Part shown: piece by piece, positions 36,851 through 43,397 of the stretch
Layout: the number at the start of each line of letters is the position of its first letter
Numbering within the stretch: the first letter of the stretch is position 1
Assembly: GCF_003100395.1 (NCBI RefSeq)
Contig: NZ_CP029210.1
Location: 1,488,001 to 1,552,000, forward strand
Reading direction: 5' to 3'
DNA: 64,000 nucleotides
DNA from: Aquabacterium olei
GTDB lineage: Bacteria > Pseudomonadota > Gammaproteobacteria > Burkholderiales > Burkholderiaceae_C
Notes under the pieces: model-generated
Told to the model about the DNA's origin: nothing
The model's input: the letters and a program-made list of their open reading frames with translations, nothing else
Database searches by the model: none
Made by a program: the position numbers and the translations under genes

Positions 36851-37506
36851 GGGTTGCTTGCCTGGTACTGCTGAACGCGGTTGGTCATTTCGGCCGGCGT
36901 GGTCTTGCGGGGGGCGCGGGGCATCTGCTGCAACAGGCCGCGCAGCTGCTCGCGCACGGCGGCCGGCGCCTGCTTGGGCTCGGGCGGCGGCAGGTAGCCG
37001 GCGGGCGGGGCAGGTATGGCCGGCCAGGTGTCGCGGCGCCCCTGCTTGTCCATGCACAGCTGCCAGCGGTGGCGGGCCTCGCGCCAGGTCATGCGCATGA
37101 GGTCCGATGCACCGAAGTCGACGGCGGCCCAATAGAGGGCCGGGTGGGTCCACTTGTACGGCTGGCCACGGTCGCGGGCACGGATGCCCTCTTGCGCCTC
37201 CAGAAACACCCGCTCCATGTCCATGGCCGGGCGGCACAGGTTGATGAACTCGGGAAGGGTGGGCGGCCAGTCGCGGTGCTTGCACGCATCCAGGCCGCGT
37301 TTGATTTCGGCGACGGTGAAGCCGGCCAGATCCTCGGACCAGACGGCCTCAAGGCTGGCGGGCGGCACGCCGCGCCACAGGTCGGCGAACTTGTTGCCAT
37401 ACCGGGCCTGCAGGGTGGCCAGGATGGTGCGCACCGACTCCACCGACATGGGGGCGGCGCCCTTACTCGACTTGGGTTGCCACAACGTCAACGATCCCGT
37501 CATCAT
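36847..37506 (-). CDS. Replication protein P-like helicase loader
   Basis: Probably delivers the host replicative helicase to the phage origin, as lambda P does. The matching segment is YGNKFADLWRGVPPASLEAV through FTVAEIKRGLDACKHRDWPP and LPEFINLC, near residues 38-95. The C-terminal third is proline/glutamine-rich. I start at Met 37506, which has AAGGA upstream; this overlaps the initiator gene by 44 bases. Met 37449 would avoid the overlap but lacks a good ribosome site. Confidence 0.72.
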   Translation of the reverse strand: MMTGSLTLWQPKSSKGAAPMSVESVRTILATLQARYGNKFADLWRGVPPASLEAVWSEDLAGFTVAEIKRGLDACKHRDWPPTLPEFINLCRPAMDMERVFLEAQEGIRARDRGQPYKWTHPALYWAAVDFGASDLMRMTWREARHRWQLCMDKQGRRDTWPAIPAPPAGYLPPPEPKQAPAAVREQLRGLLQQMPRAPRKTTPAEMTNRVQQYQASNP

Positions 37507-38215
37507 CGGATCCTTTCTGCGGTTGCTGGGTGTTGCCCCACAGGTGCGCGCTGAATGCGTCCCGGTGGGCGTTCTTGTCTTGAGCGGGGGAGGGCGCACG
37601 CGGGGAGGCGATGCGCGGCGCGGTGCCGTTCTCACGGTCACGGTTGGCCTTGGAAAGCCAGTTGGTGATGAAGCGGCGCAGCTGCTGCTTTTGGCGCGTG
37701 GGGTTGCTGATGAGCCAGCAGGAGGCGCGTGTGATTTCGCCGCGTGCATCGACCAGCGGGTACGCCTTGGCCCACATGGCCAGGTCGTCGTCGGTGATGC
37801 CCACGAAGTCGCCGGTCTTGGCGTCGAAGCGGATCGGATCGCGGGCTGCGTCCTTCTCTTTCTTCTTCTTTGGTGGTTCTATGACGGTTTGGGTGCAATG
37901 GGTTGCACCCCCTTCTGCAGTGTTTTGCACCCCCGCAGAATTTGCACCCCGCAGGTTTTGCACCTGCACTGCGTACGTGTTGCAGCCTCTCGGGCCGGTG
38001 CCGCGCTCAATGCGCAGCTCGTTCAAGTCGACCAGCTGGGCCAGCGCGTACTGCGTGGTTCGCTCGCTCACGCGGGCCTTGGCGGCCAGGGTCGACACGG
38101 CGGGGTAGGCTCTCCCTTCGTCGTCTGCGAAGTCGGCAATGGCCAGGGCAACCAGCAGGGTGGAGCCTTCGGACTTGCTGAACTTCCAGACCAGGGACGT
38201 GACGAAAATGCTCAT
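37463..38215 (-). CDS. Phage replication initiator (O-like, helix-turn-helix)
   Basis: The N-terminal 90 residues form a winged helix-turn-helix of the HTH_36 type (SKSEGSTLLVALAIADFADDEGRAYPAVSTLAAKA, from residue about 12), which would bind origin DNA. A middle section holds a lysine-rich stretch (PPKKKKEKDAARD), then a conserved FITNWLSKANRDREN block. Repeated TTGCACC elements lie inside the coding sequence, as iterons do in lambda O. It overlaps the preceding Cro/CII-like gene by ATGA and is followed by the P-like gene, the lambda order cII-O-P. Confidence 0.8.
   Translation of the reverse strand: MSIFVTSLVWKFSKSEGSTLLVALAIADFADDEGRAYPAVSTLAAKARVSERTTQYALAQLVDLNELRIERGTGPRGCNTYAVQVQNLRGANSAGVQNTAEGGATHCTQTVIEPPKKKKEKDAARDPIRFDAKTGDFVGITDDDLAMWAKAYPLVDARGEITRASCWLISNPTRQKQQLRRFITNWLSKANRDRENGTAPRIASPRAPSPAQDKNAHRDAFSAHLWGNTQQPQKGSDDDGIVDVVATQVE
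37895..37967. repeat. Iterons inside the initiator gene: candidate phage replication origin
   Basis: Four direct TTGCACC copies begin near 37902, 37925, 37942 and 37958, so their spacing is 23, 17 and 16 bases; two are followed by CCCGCAG. A further copy in inverted orientation (GGGTGCAA) lies just to the left. A purine-rich tract encoding the lysine run (near 37855-37875) adjoins them, comparable to the easily melted region beside lambda iterons. Confidence 0.6.
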
Positions 38216-38535
38216 GCCGCCGCACCTCGGCCCTGAGCGGCTTGCGAAGCCAGGAAGGCGGCCGACGGCCGGCCGCGTCTGCCATTGGTCAGGGGCTTGG
38301 GCGGCCCTTCCATCAGCAGCTCGAGGTCCGGGGCCCAGCCGGGCGTAACGGCCTGCGCGGCGGCAATGAGGTTCTTGGCCATGTCATAGCTCGGGCGCTT
38401 CTGCCCGTACGCCATGGCCCGAAAGTAGCCCCAGCTGGTTTCGACCTTCTCGGCCACTTTCTTGGCGTTGTCGGTGCCCACGTGCTTCCAGTACGCACGC
38501 AGGCCCATGGGCTGCGTGCTGTTCTTCTCGGTCAT
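38212..38535 (-). CDS. Cro/CII-like helix-turn-helix regulator
   Basis: First gene of the leftward early operon, divergent from the repressor-like gene at 38821. The 107-residue chain has a helix-turn-helix-like section, DNAKKVAEKVETSWGYFRAM, followed by PSYDMAKNLIAAAQAV, and a basic glycine-rich tail. Position (opposite the repressor, before O and P genes) fits Cro or CII. The leader motif lies five bases before its ATG, after a small GCGG/CCGC hairpin. Which of the two roles it has cannot be told from sequence. Confidence 0.7.
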   Translation of the reverse strand: MTEKNSTQPMGLRAYWKHVGTDNAKKVAEKVETSWGYFRAMAYGQKRPSYDMAKNLIAAAQAVTPGWAPDLELLMEGPPKPLTNGRRGRPSAAFLASQAAQGRGAAA

Positions 38536-38575
38536 AGGTTCTCCGGTTGTGCGGTGTGTCCGCGTTGGTATGAAT

Positions 38576-38757
38576 GCGTCCTACATGGTAGCAAAGTAGG
38601 GCGAAAAAAAACACTCCAGCGGTCGCCATCACGCTCAGATTGCGAGCCTGTGACTGTTGCTGGAATGTTGCGATTTATGTGCCGCCACCCAAATGAAGGT
38701 GCCTTATCACGCTACCCGTAAGGGTGTATTGCATCCTGTGGGGCGCGCACGTATGCT
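38576..38757. promoter_or_regulatory. Divergent early control region with operator-like sites and a rightward promoter
   Basis: The 285-base gap between the two regulators holds operator-like sites at 38576-38592 (GCGTCCTACATGGTAGC), 38711-38727 (GCTACCCGTAAGGGTGT) and 38731-38747 (GCATCCTGTGGGGCGCG); the last two are the weaker members of the family. A rightward sigma70 match TTGCAT (38729-38734) and TATGCT (38752-38757), with 17-base spacing, overlaps the last site, so the repressor could control itself. I could not fix the leftward promoter. Confidence 0.55.
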
Positions 38758-38820
38758 CCGAGGTATAACGAATCCAGGGCGCAATGCGGCCTTCCGGCTG
38801 ACGCGCAGAGAGAGGTAAAC

Positions 38821-39213
38821 ATGGACATCCACCAGATACGGCTTATCAATTACCGCAACCTGCTCCTGCAGTTTGCGAACTCGCCAGATGAGGCGGCGCG
38901 AAGCGATTACGGGCGCATCGCCCGCTTTGCCGCCAAGGCTGGCGTCAACCCTCGCTACCTCTCGCACATCAACAACGGTCGCAAGAACCTCGGGGACGAT
39001 CTGTGCCGGGAAATGGAGCGCGGTCTAGGTCTGTCGCACGGGTGGATGGATCACAACCACGAACTAGGCCCGGCGCCAGTCGATGGCGACGATGCCGAGG
39101 AACGCAAGTTCTTGGCCACTGCGTTGGAACTCTATCGACGCAGCCCGGTGCAGGTGCAGCAGACCCTTTTAGACCTGGCTTTGTCGCTCGCTACCCGCGG
39201 TGATAAAGCCTGA
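38821..39213 (+). CDS. XRE-type phage repressor-like regulator
   Basis: A 130-residue DNA-binding protein. The helix-turn-helix is near residues 35-75: RIARFAAKAGVNPRYLSHIN then RKNLGDDLCREMERGLGLSHGWM. The C-terminal helical part may dimerise; there is no LexA-type peptidase domain, so induction would not be by RecA-mediated self-cleavage. Its divergence from the early operon and the sites around its promoter make it the best candidate for the prophage repressor. GAGAGAGG lies before the ATG. Confidence 0.75.
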   Translation: MDIHQIRLINYRNLLLQFANSPDEAARSDYGRIARFAAKAGVNPRYLSHINNGRKNLGDDLCREMERGLGLSHGWMDHNHELGPAPVDGDDAEERKFLATALELYRRSPVQVQQTLLDLALSLATRGDKA

Positions 39214-39279
39214 TGCTCACTGCCCCTTCCGGCGCCGGCCCGCAGGGGTCAACAACAACGCGCCGGCAAGAGGAATCCC

Positions 39280-39474
39280 GTGAACAATGAAATCAAGGAA
39301 GATGGGCCGCCCGCCCTCGTTGACGCACTCAGCCAGCTGACCGACGAGGGGCGACAACGGTTCATCCGTGAGGCGGTCTGTCTCAATGCCGCAACGCTTG
39401 GCGTGACAGCGGCTGACGCACTGGCCACGCTGTGGCCAGAAGGCATACCCGCTGGGTTGCAATGCTTCCTATAG
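39280..39474 (+). CDS. Small hypothetical protein downstream of repressor
   Basis: A 64-residue protein starting at GTG 39280 (MNNEIKEDGPPALVDALSQL), with AGAGGA upstream. Mostly helical and acidic. It follows the repressor gene by 66 bases in the same direction, so both are probably expressed in the lysogen. An operator-like site (39444-39460) lies inside its 3' end. Not recognised. Confidence 0.6.
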   Translation: MNNEIKEDGPPALVDALSQLTDEGRQRFIREAVCLNAATLGVTAADALATLWPEGIPAGLQCFL

Positions 39475-39500
39475 TGTCGGAATGCTGCTATAGTTCGTGC

Positions 39501-39590
39501 ACGCTGGGATTTCGTGTCTCGGCGTGACTCTCTAGCTTGCTTGTCTGCCTTGACGGGCCCCACGGTCATGCCGCGGGGCCCGTTCTTTTT
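39501..39590 (+). ncRNA. Candidate small RNA of about 90 bases
   Basis: TTCCTA (39466-39471) and TATAGT (39489-39494), 17 bases apart, could start a transcript near 39501, which would end at the terminator at 39553-39590. The position beside the repressor gene recalls the small OOP RNA of lambda, though here it is not antisense to a known gene. Prediction by eye. Confidence 0.3.
39553..39590 (+). terminator. Rho-independent terminator
   Basis: Nine-base stem ACGGGCCCC (39553-39561) and GGGGCCCGT (39575-39583) with a 13-base loop, then TCTTTTT. It closes transcription from the repressor side. Confidence 0.88.
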
Positions 39591-39593
39591 GGC

Positions 39594-39664
39594 GGGCCTT
39601 TTTCCCTGGTGCCGGCCGGTTTGGGTCGGGTCATGGTGCTGGTTGGCGCCAGGGAAAAAGGCCC
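39594..39664. repeat. Long inverted repeat (20-bp arms)
   Basis: Arms 39594-39613 and 39645-39664 pair over 20 positions with a single G-T wobble; the loop is 31 bases. Each arm contains GGCC-TTTTT-CCCTGG or its complement, so the stem has both a T run and an A run and could end transcription arriving from either side. It follows the terminator by only a few bases. Confidence 0.75.
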
Positions 39665-39841
39665 CCGGGCCAGGCCCGAGGGGAAGGACTGCTGCTCGAC
39701 GCTCCGCACAACCGGAGAGAAGGCAAGCGGCGCACCCCGTGGGTGACGCAACAGCCAGGGCGAATTATCGCGCCGACTGTTTGCCGCTGTTGTTCGACCG
39801 TCACGCCTACGGGGCGCGTGCAGGTGGGTGGTGGTGCTCGC

Positions 39842-40225
39842 TCATGCGTGGCCCGACTCCATCAGGTTGAGGCAGGTGCGCACCTCTGCGGTCAGCAGGT
39901 ACAGGCCGCCGGCCGCGTCGTGCTGGTCCAGCTTGTTGGTGTGCATGTAGGTCAGCAGGTTTTCGGACGCCTGGGCCAGCCGGCCCGACACGACAAACTG
40001 CGCCGCATCGCGCTTGCTCATGCTGTCGCCGGCGGGGCCGAAGATGGCGGCCACTTCGTCGGTCAGCTCGTCGCGCACCACCAGCAGCTCGGCGCCCTGC
40101 GGGACGTCGCAAAACAGCTGGCCGTCAATCTCGATGCGCAGGCCGTCTTCGGTGCACCCCTTGGTCTGCGCCTTGACGACGCGCAGCGCGCCAGGCCGGG
40201 GTGGCTTGTTCGTTCGGAATGGCAT
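39842..40225 (-). CDS. Hypothetical phage protein
   Basis: A 127-residue protein starting at Met 40225 (MPFRTNKPPRPGALRVV) with the leader motif upstream. The first half looks like beta strands (GLRIEIDGQLFCDVPQGAEL), the second like helices (ENLLTYMHTNKLDQHDAAGG). No family recognised. It is the last gene of the leftward operon that starts at 44645. Confidence 0.62.
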   Translation of the reverse strand: MPFRTNKPPRPGALRVVKAQTKGCTEDGLRIEIDGQLFCDVPQGAELLVVRDELTDEVAAIFGPAGDSMSKRDAAQFVVSGRLAQASENLLTYMHTNKLDQHDAAGGLYLLTAEVRTCLNLMESGHA

Positions 40226-40306
40226 TCTCTGGTTCTCCGGTTGTTTGCCGCCCCTGGTCATGTCGCCAGGGTTTGCGCGGCGGGTTGTGGGGCATGCACC
40301 CCGGAA

Positions 40307-40612
40307 TCAACAGATGGCGCACCCCAGCAGCTCGCCGATCAGCGTGCGCGCTCGGTGTGACGCCTCCAGCTCGCGGCCGGTCAGGTACAGCTGACGGATG
40401 GCCCGCAGTTCCTCCGGGTCGATGCGGTAAAGCTCGTCCCCGTCGTCATAGGCGCCGACGCCCTCGGCTTCGTCGTCGGTTTCGCCAGTGCCCGCCTTGC
40501 GGCGGCGCTCCAGTTCGTGAACCATGTCATCGGTCGGTATGTCGCGGAGGTTCACCTCCACATCCACGTCGCCGACGTCCACGCTGACGGTGACTGTTCT
40601 GCTGCGTGACAT
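40307..40612 (-). CDS. Hypothetical acidic phage protein
   Basis: Starts at Met 40612 (MSRSRTVTVSVDVGDVDV). The 101-residue chain has a beta-rich N-terminus and an acidic centre (TDDEAEGVGAYDDGDELYR), ending in a helix and HRARTLIGELLGCAIC. Acidic small proteins of this kind are common as DNA mimics or inhibitors in phages, but nothing specific is visible. Confidence 0.6.
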   Translation of the reverse strand: MSRSRTVTVSVDVGDVDVEVNLRDIPTDDMVHELERRRKAGTGETDDEAEGVGAYDDGDELYRIDPEELRAIRQLYLTGRELEASHRARTLIGELLGCAIC

Positions 40613-40614
40613 GG

Positions 40615-40911
40615 TTACACCTCGCAGTCCAGGCCGTCGGTGACGACGGCTCGCCAAAGGCGCTCCAGAATCTCGGCCTTCTTGTGCTCTCGCTCGCTGC
40701 GCTCGTAGTCGCCGCCGTTCGGGTCCACCAGCTCGCTGGCGCACTGCGCGGCGTGTCGCACTTCGGCCAGGATGAACAGCGCCCATTCCAGGGCCTGGTA
40801 CGAGGGCTCATCGAGCACGCCGGACAGCCCGGCCTTGATCTTCTGTGTGACCCGCTCGGCCAGCACGGCCTTGTCGCGGTTGTCCATCAGCTCATCGGGC
40901 ACGTTAGGCAT
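40615..40911 (-). CDS. Hypothetical helical phage protein
   Basis: A 98-residue protein starting at Met 40911 (MPNVPDELMDNRDKAVLAER), overlapping the previous gene by eight bases. Predominantly helical and charged (EHKKAEILERLWRAVV). Not recognised. Confidence 0.6.
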   Translation of the reverse strand: MPNVPDELMDNRDKAVLAERVTQKIKAGLSGVLDEPSYQALEWALFILAEVRHAAQCASELVDPNGGDYERSEREHKKAEILERLWRAVVTDGLDCEV

Positions 40912-41248
40912 CGGCGCCCCCTTGCTGGTCGGCCTTGGCAATCGCGCACAGGTGGGCTACCGCGTCGTGCTCGGCGTCCTGCTGCTCCATGATGCTCACC
41001 ATGTTGTCGATGGCGGCCTGGATGCGCTCAATTTCCTTCTGTGCCAGCACGATGGATTCCAGAAGCTCGGCGCCTGATGCTGGGCACTTGTCGCCGTCTT
41101 TTGTGGGCTCCCACGAAAGCAGTTGGCCGAACGTCTGCGTGTTCGTCAGCGCCACGCGCTTCGGGCAGTGAAAGGTGACGTTCGGCGGGATGTTGTAGAT
41201 GCGCACCAGGCGCTGCTGCAAGGTGGTCTTGGGTGCTTGAACGGTCAT
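40904..41248 (-). CDS. Hypothetical phage protein
   Basis: A 114-residue protein. The N-terminal half reads LVRIYNIPPNVTFHCPKRVAL, the C-terminal half is a coiled helix (ESIVLAQKEIERIQAAIDNMVSIMEQQDAEHDAV). It starts at Met 41248, 11 bases after the preceding gene. No function assigned. Confidence 0.6.
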   Translation of the reverse strand: MTVQAPKTTLQQRLVRIYNIPPNVTFHCPKRVALTNTQTFGQLLSWEPTKDGDKCPASGAELLESIVLAQKEIERIQAAIDNMVSIMEQQDAEHDAVAHLCAIAKADQQGGADA

Positions 41249-41259
41249 GGTGTCCTCGC

Positions 41260-41448
41260 TCAGTCGATGACGTGGGGATAGGCGGCCAGATCGGCCTTGG
41301 TGGCTTCGCGGACTTCAATCCAGCCGATGCCCACCCATTCCTTGACGTGGCCCGCGTCGATGACGCGGGGGTGCTTGCGCTCGGCGCCTGCTGCCATGTG
41401 CAGGGGCGACAGGTGGGCGCGCTTGACGGTCTTGCGTTCGGTGCTCAT
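41260..41448 (-). CDS. Small hypothetical phage protein
   Basis: Starts at Met 41448 (MSTERKTVKRAHLSPLH), overlapping the upstream gene by ATGA; the leader motif lies within that gene's end. The 62 residues contain RVIDAGHVKEWVGIGWIEVRE, a compact beta-like segment. Not recognised. Confidence 0.6.
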   Translation of the reverse strand: MSTERKTVKRAHLSPLHMAAGAERKHPRVIDAGHVKEWVGIGWIEVREATKADLAAYPHVID

Positions 41449-41663
41449 TTCTCGGGTTCTCCGGTTGTGGTGCTGGTGGGAGCTTTCGTGCACTCGTGGC
41501 ACATGCAGCGCATGCCGGCCAGCTTCTGCCTGGTGCCGGTGCGGTACGCCTCATCGGCCACGCGCTTGCTGATTCGGTTCTCTGTGTAGAGGCGCAGGAA
41601 GGTGCGCATGTCGGCGTGGTAGCCGGCAATGCGCATCCAGTCCAGGACGTCGGCGCGGCTCAT
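41445..41663 (-). CDS. Small hypothetical phage protein
   Basis: A 72-residue protein starting at Met 41663 (MSRADVLDWMRIAGYHADM), the ATG of which overlaps the upstream stop. Contains CMCHECTKA near the end, a possible zinc site. Its last codons encode the leader motif of the next gene. A GTG two codons earlier is an alternative start. Confidence 0.6.
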   Translation of the reverse strand: MSRADVLDWMRIAGYHADMRTFLRLYTENRISKRVADEAYRTGTRQKLAGMRCMCHECTKAPTSTTTGEPEK

Positions 41664-41905
41664 GGCCACGGCAGGGCCAGGCGGCCGGGGGCCGTGCGCC
41701 TAGGCAGCGTGAAGCCGCCGCGCCGGTGGCGCTGCAGGACGTCGGCCAGGGTCCGGCCGTCCCAATCCGGGTATTCAAATCCCGGGATCAGGACGCCCAG
41801 CGCCTCCCGCACGTTCGGCTCGTCGTCGTACAGCGACCCGATGGGCACGCTGTCGTCGTAACGCGCCAGGATTTCGGCGGCGTCGTCTTTGGTCAGCTGG
41901 CACAT
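41660..41905 (-). CDS. Small hypothetical phage protein
   Basis: An 81-residue protein, MCQLTKDDAAEILARYDDSV onward, with acidic N-terminal and basic proline-rich C-terminal ends. Starts ten bases after the preceding gene. Not recognised. Confidence 0.6.
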   Translation of the reverse strand: MCQLTKDDAAEILARYDDSVPIGSLYDDEPNVREALGVLIPGFEYPDWDGRTLADVLQRHRRGGFTLPRRTAPGRLALPWP

Positions 41906-41914
41906 GGCGCCCCC

Positions 41915-42400
41915 TTACGGCTGGTGGTTGATCGTCCACATGCCGCGGCTGTCGCCGCCCAGCGACTCGGCTGTGATGCTGCCGTCTGCTTCCTGGGTCA
42001 TGAACACAGGCGCCGGCACCTCGACGGCCTTGGGCGCGATCCAGCGAACGGCGATGGCCAGCCAGTCGGCGAACCCGGGTTTCAGGCCGTGATTCACGGC
42101 CCGGTAATCCTCGCCGTCCACGCGCTCGCGCATCAGCAGCAGCTTGCCGGCCAGGGGCTCGGGGTAGAACGGCGTCAGGCAAAACGCCTGGTCCTCCCAT
42201 GGCTTCAACATCCCTTCCTCGTCCAGCCAAACGCTGAAACCGTGGCCGCACTCGACGCGCTCGACGTACGCGCAGCCCAGCAGCTCATAAAGGCCGGCCG
42301 GGCCCTCGGTTCTTCCGGTGGTCTGCACCTCGGTGACAGTCCGGGCGTGGGGGTCGATCAGGAAGGCGGCAACAGTGGCCGCGGTTTGGTTCTCGCTCAT
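41915..42400 (-). CDS. Hypothetical phage protein
   Basis: A 161-residue protein starting at Met 42400 (MSENQTAATVAAFLIDPHAR), preceded by the leader motif and a GCCCC/GGGGC hairpin. It appears to be a beta-rich domain (ARTVTEVQTTGRTEGPAGLYELLGC), reminiscent of DUF3846-type proteins that also begin with a stated value plus ITEV and a cysteine, but this is tentative. The longer frame to the right is a shadow. Confidence 0.6.
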   Translation of the reverse strand: MSENQTAATVAAFLIDPHARTVTEVQTTGRTEGPAGLYELLGCAYVERVECGHGFSVWLDEEGMLKPWEDQAFCLTPFYPEPLAGKLLLMRERVDGEDYRAVNHGLKPGFADWLAIAVRWIAPKAVEVPAPVFMTQEADGSITAESLGGDSRGMWTINHQP

Positions 42401-42531
42401 GGCGCGGGTTCTCCGGTTGTTTGCCCCTGCGGGGCGATTTGCGGGCTCTGCGGCCCTTGGGGTGGTCAGGGTGCGCCGGCCGGCCGTTCGGCCCGCCATG
42501 GCGCGATCTAGGGCCCTGGTGGGCCCCTGGT

Positions 42532-43347
42532 TCACTTGCCGAACTGCTCCAGCTTTTCGCGGATCCAGCCCACCGGGTCGGTCAGTTGGCGGCGCATGTC
42601 TTCGGATTGGTAGGCGCTGACAGCCGGCAGGAAAAGCGCCTCCCCCGGCAGATCCAGAATCTCGCGCATGCGGGCTTCGGCTTTCGGGTCGGATGGGGCG
42701 CCGTACGGCACGCCGTCCAGGCGCGGCCAGCCCCCTGATGAGTTGTGCACGCGGCTGTGGCCTTGCAGCCTGTAGATCAGGCGGCGGGCGGCATCGGCCG
42801 ATGTGAGGTACCACGCCGCCGTGGCCACATCGAGCGGCGCGGTGTCGATCACGGTGGAGATGACGGACAGGCGCTCGCCGGCCCGGAGTCCCGAGGCGGC
42901 GCGGCGGCCATCCATGGCGCAGCCGACTTCCAGGCTCACCGGCCGTTGTGCCGACAGGGCCATGACCAGGGCCAGGGTCGACGTCCCCCGGATCATGATT
43001 TCCTGGGCCGGGATGCCGCCGCTGGTGGTCAGGTCCACGAAGATCGTGAGCGGGGCCAGCTCGCCGGCCTGCTCGGTCGGCATGCGCATGCACTCCGGCT
43101 CACCCATCAGCGCCTCCGGCACGATGGGGAACGCGCCGGCCACACACGCCTCGTCGGTCGTGAACGTCGTGGCCAGCTCGGCGGCAAACTGCTCCATCAG
43201 CTTCTGCGCTTCTTCCACGCGGCCGGTGTCGCCGTACAGCGCATTGGCCCGCACGTCGGGCGACATGGCGATGCGCTCGTCTGCAAAACGCACCAGCTCG
43301 CCGGTGCTGTCGAATCTGAGGTAGTTAACTTCGGGACGGTCGAACAT
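42532..43347 (-). CDS. VWA-like phage protein paired with an AAA+ ATPase
   Basis: Probably the partner of the MoxR/CobS-type ATPase encoded 50 bases upstream. Starts at Met 43347 (MFDRPEVNYLRFDSTGELV). Near residues 100-140, APLTIFVDLTTSGGIP followed by IMIRGTSTLALVMALSAQRP has the order of a von Willebrand A domain: a DxTxS site like the metal-binding DxSxS, then an alpha helix and the next strand. The site is imperfect, so metal binding is uncertain. The C-terminal part ends in VGWIREKLEQFGK. Length 271. Confidence 0.6.
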   Translation of the reverse strand: MFDRPEVNYLRFDSTGELVRFADERIAMSPDVRANALYGDTGRVEEAQKLMEQFAAELATTFTTDEACVAGAFPIVPEALMGEPECMRMPTEQAGELAPLTIFVDLTTSGGIPAQEIMIRGTSTLALVMALSAQRPVSLEVGCAMDGRRAASGLRAGERLSVISTVIDTAPLDVATAAWYLTSADAARRLIYRLQGHSRVHNSSGGWPRLDGVPYGAPSDPKAEARMREILDLPGEALFLPAVSAYQSEDMRRQLTDPVGWIREKLEQFGK

Positions 43348-43397
43348 GCTTGCTCCATCGCCCGGCACGCGCCGGGCTGTTGACTGTTGGGGGTGTG

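Larger units (their letters stand above)
39475..39841. other. Structured noncoding stretch between repressor and leftward genes
   Basis: About 370 bases without a convincing gene. It holds two TATAGT boxes, a strong terminator, a 20-bp inverted repeat and a plus-strand copy of the leader motif (39708-39718). A short rightward frame from GTG 39739 to 39870 (starting VGDATARANYRADCLPLLF) could be a 43-residue peptide, but its nearest ribosome site is about 21 bases away and its end overlaps the next leftward gene, so I do not call it. Confidence 0.5.

Noticed and set aside
37895..37967. CRISPR array
   Set aside because: The repeats are only 7-14 bases with 16-23 base periods, no regular 30-base spacers, and no cas genes; they fit iterons better. 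No CRISPR-like array was seen elsewhere in the window.
39743..40360. A 205-residue rightward frame opposite two small leftward genes
   Set aside because: Runs antisense through coherent leftward genes with leader motifs; product is shadow-like.
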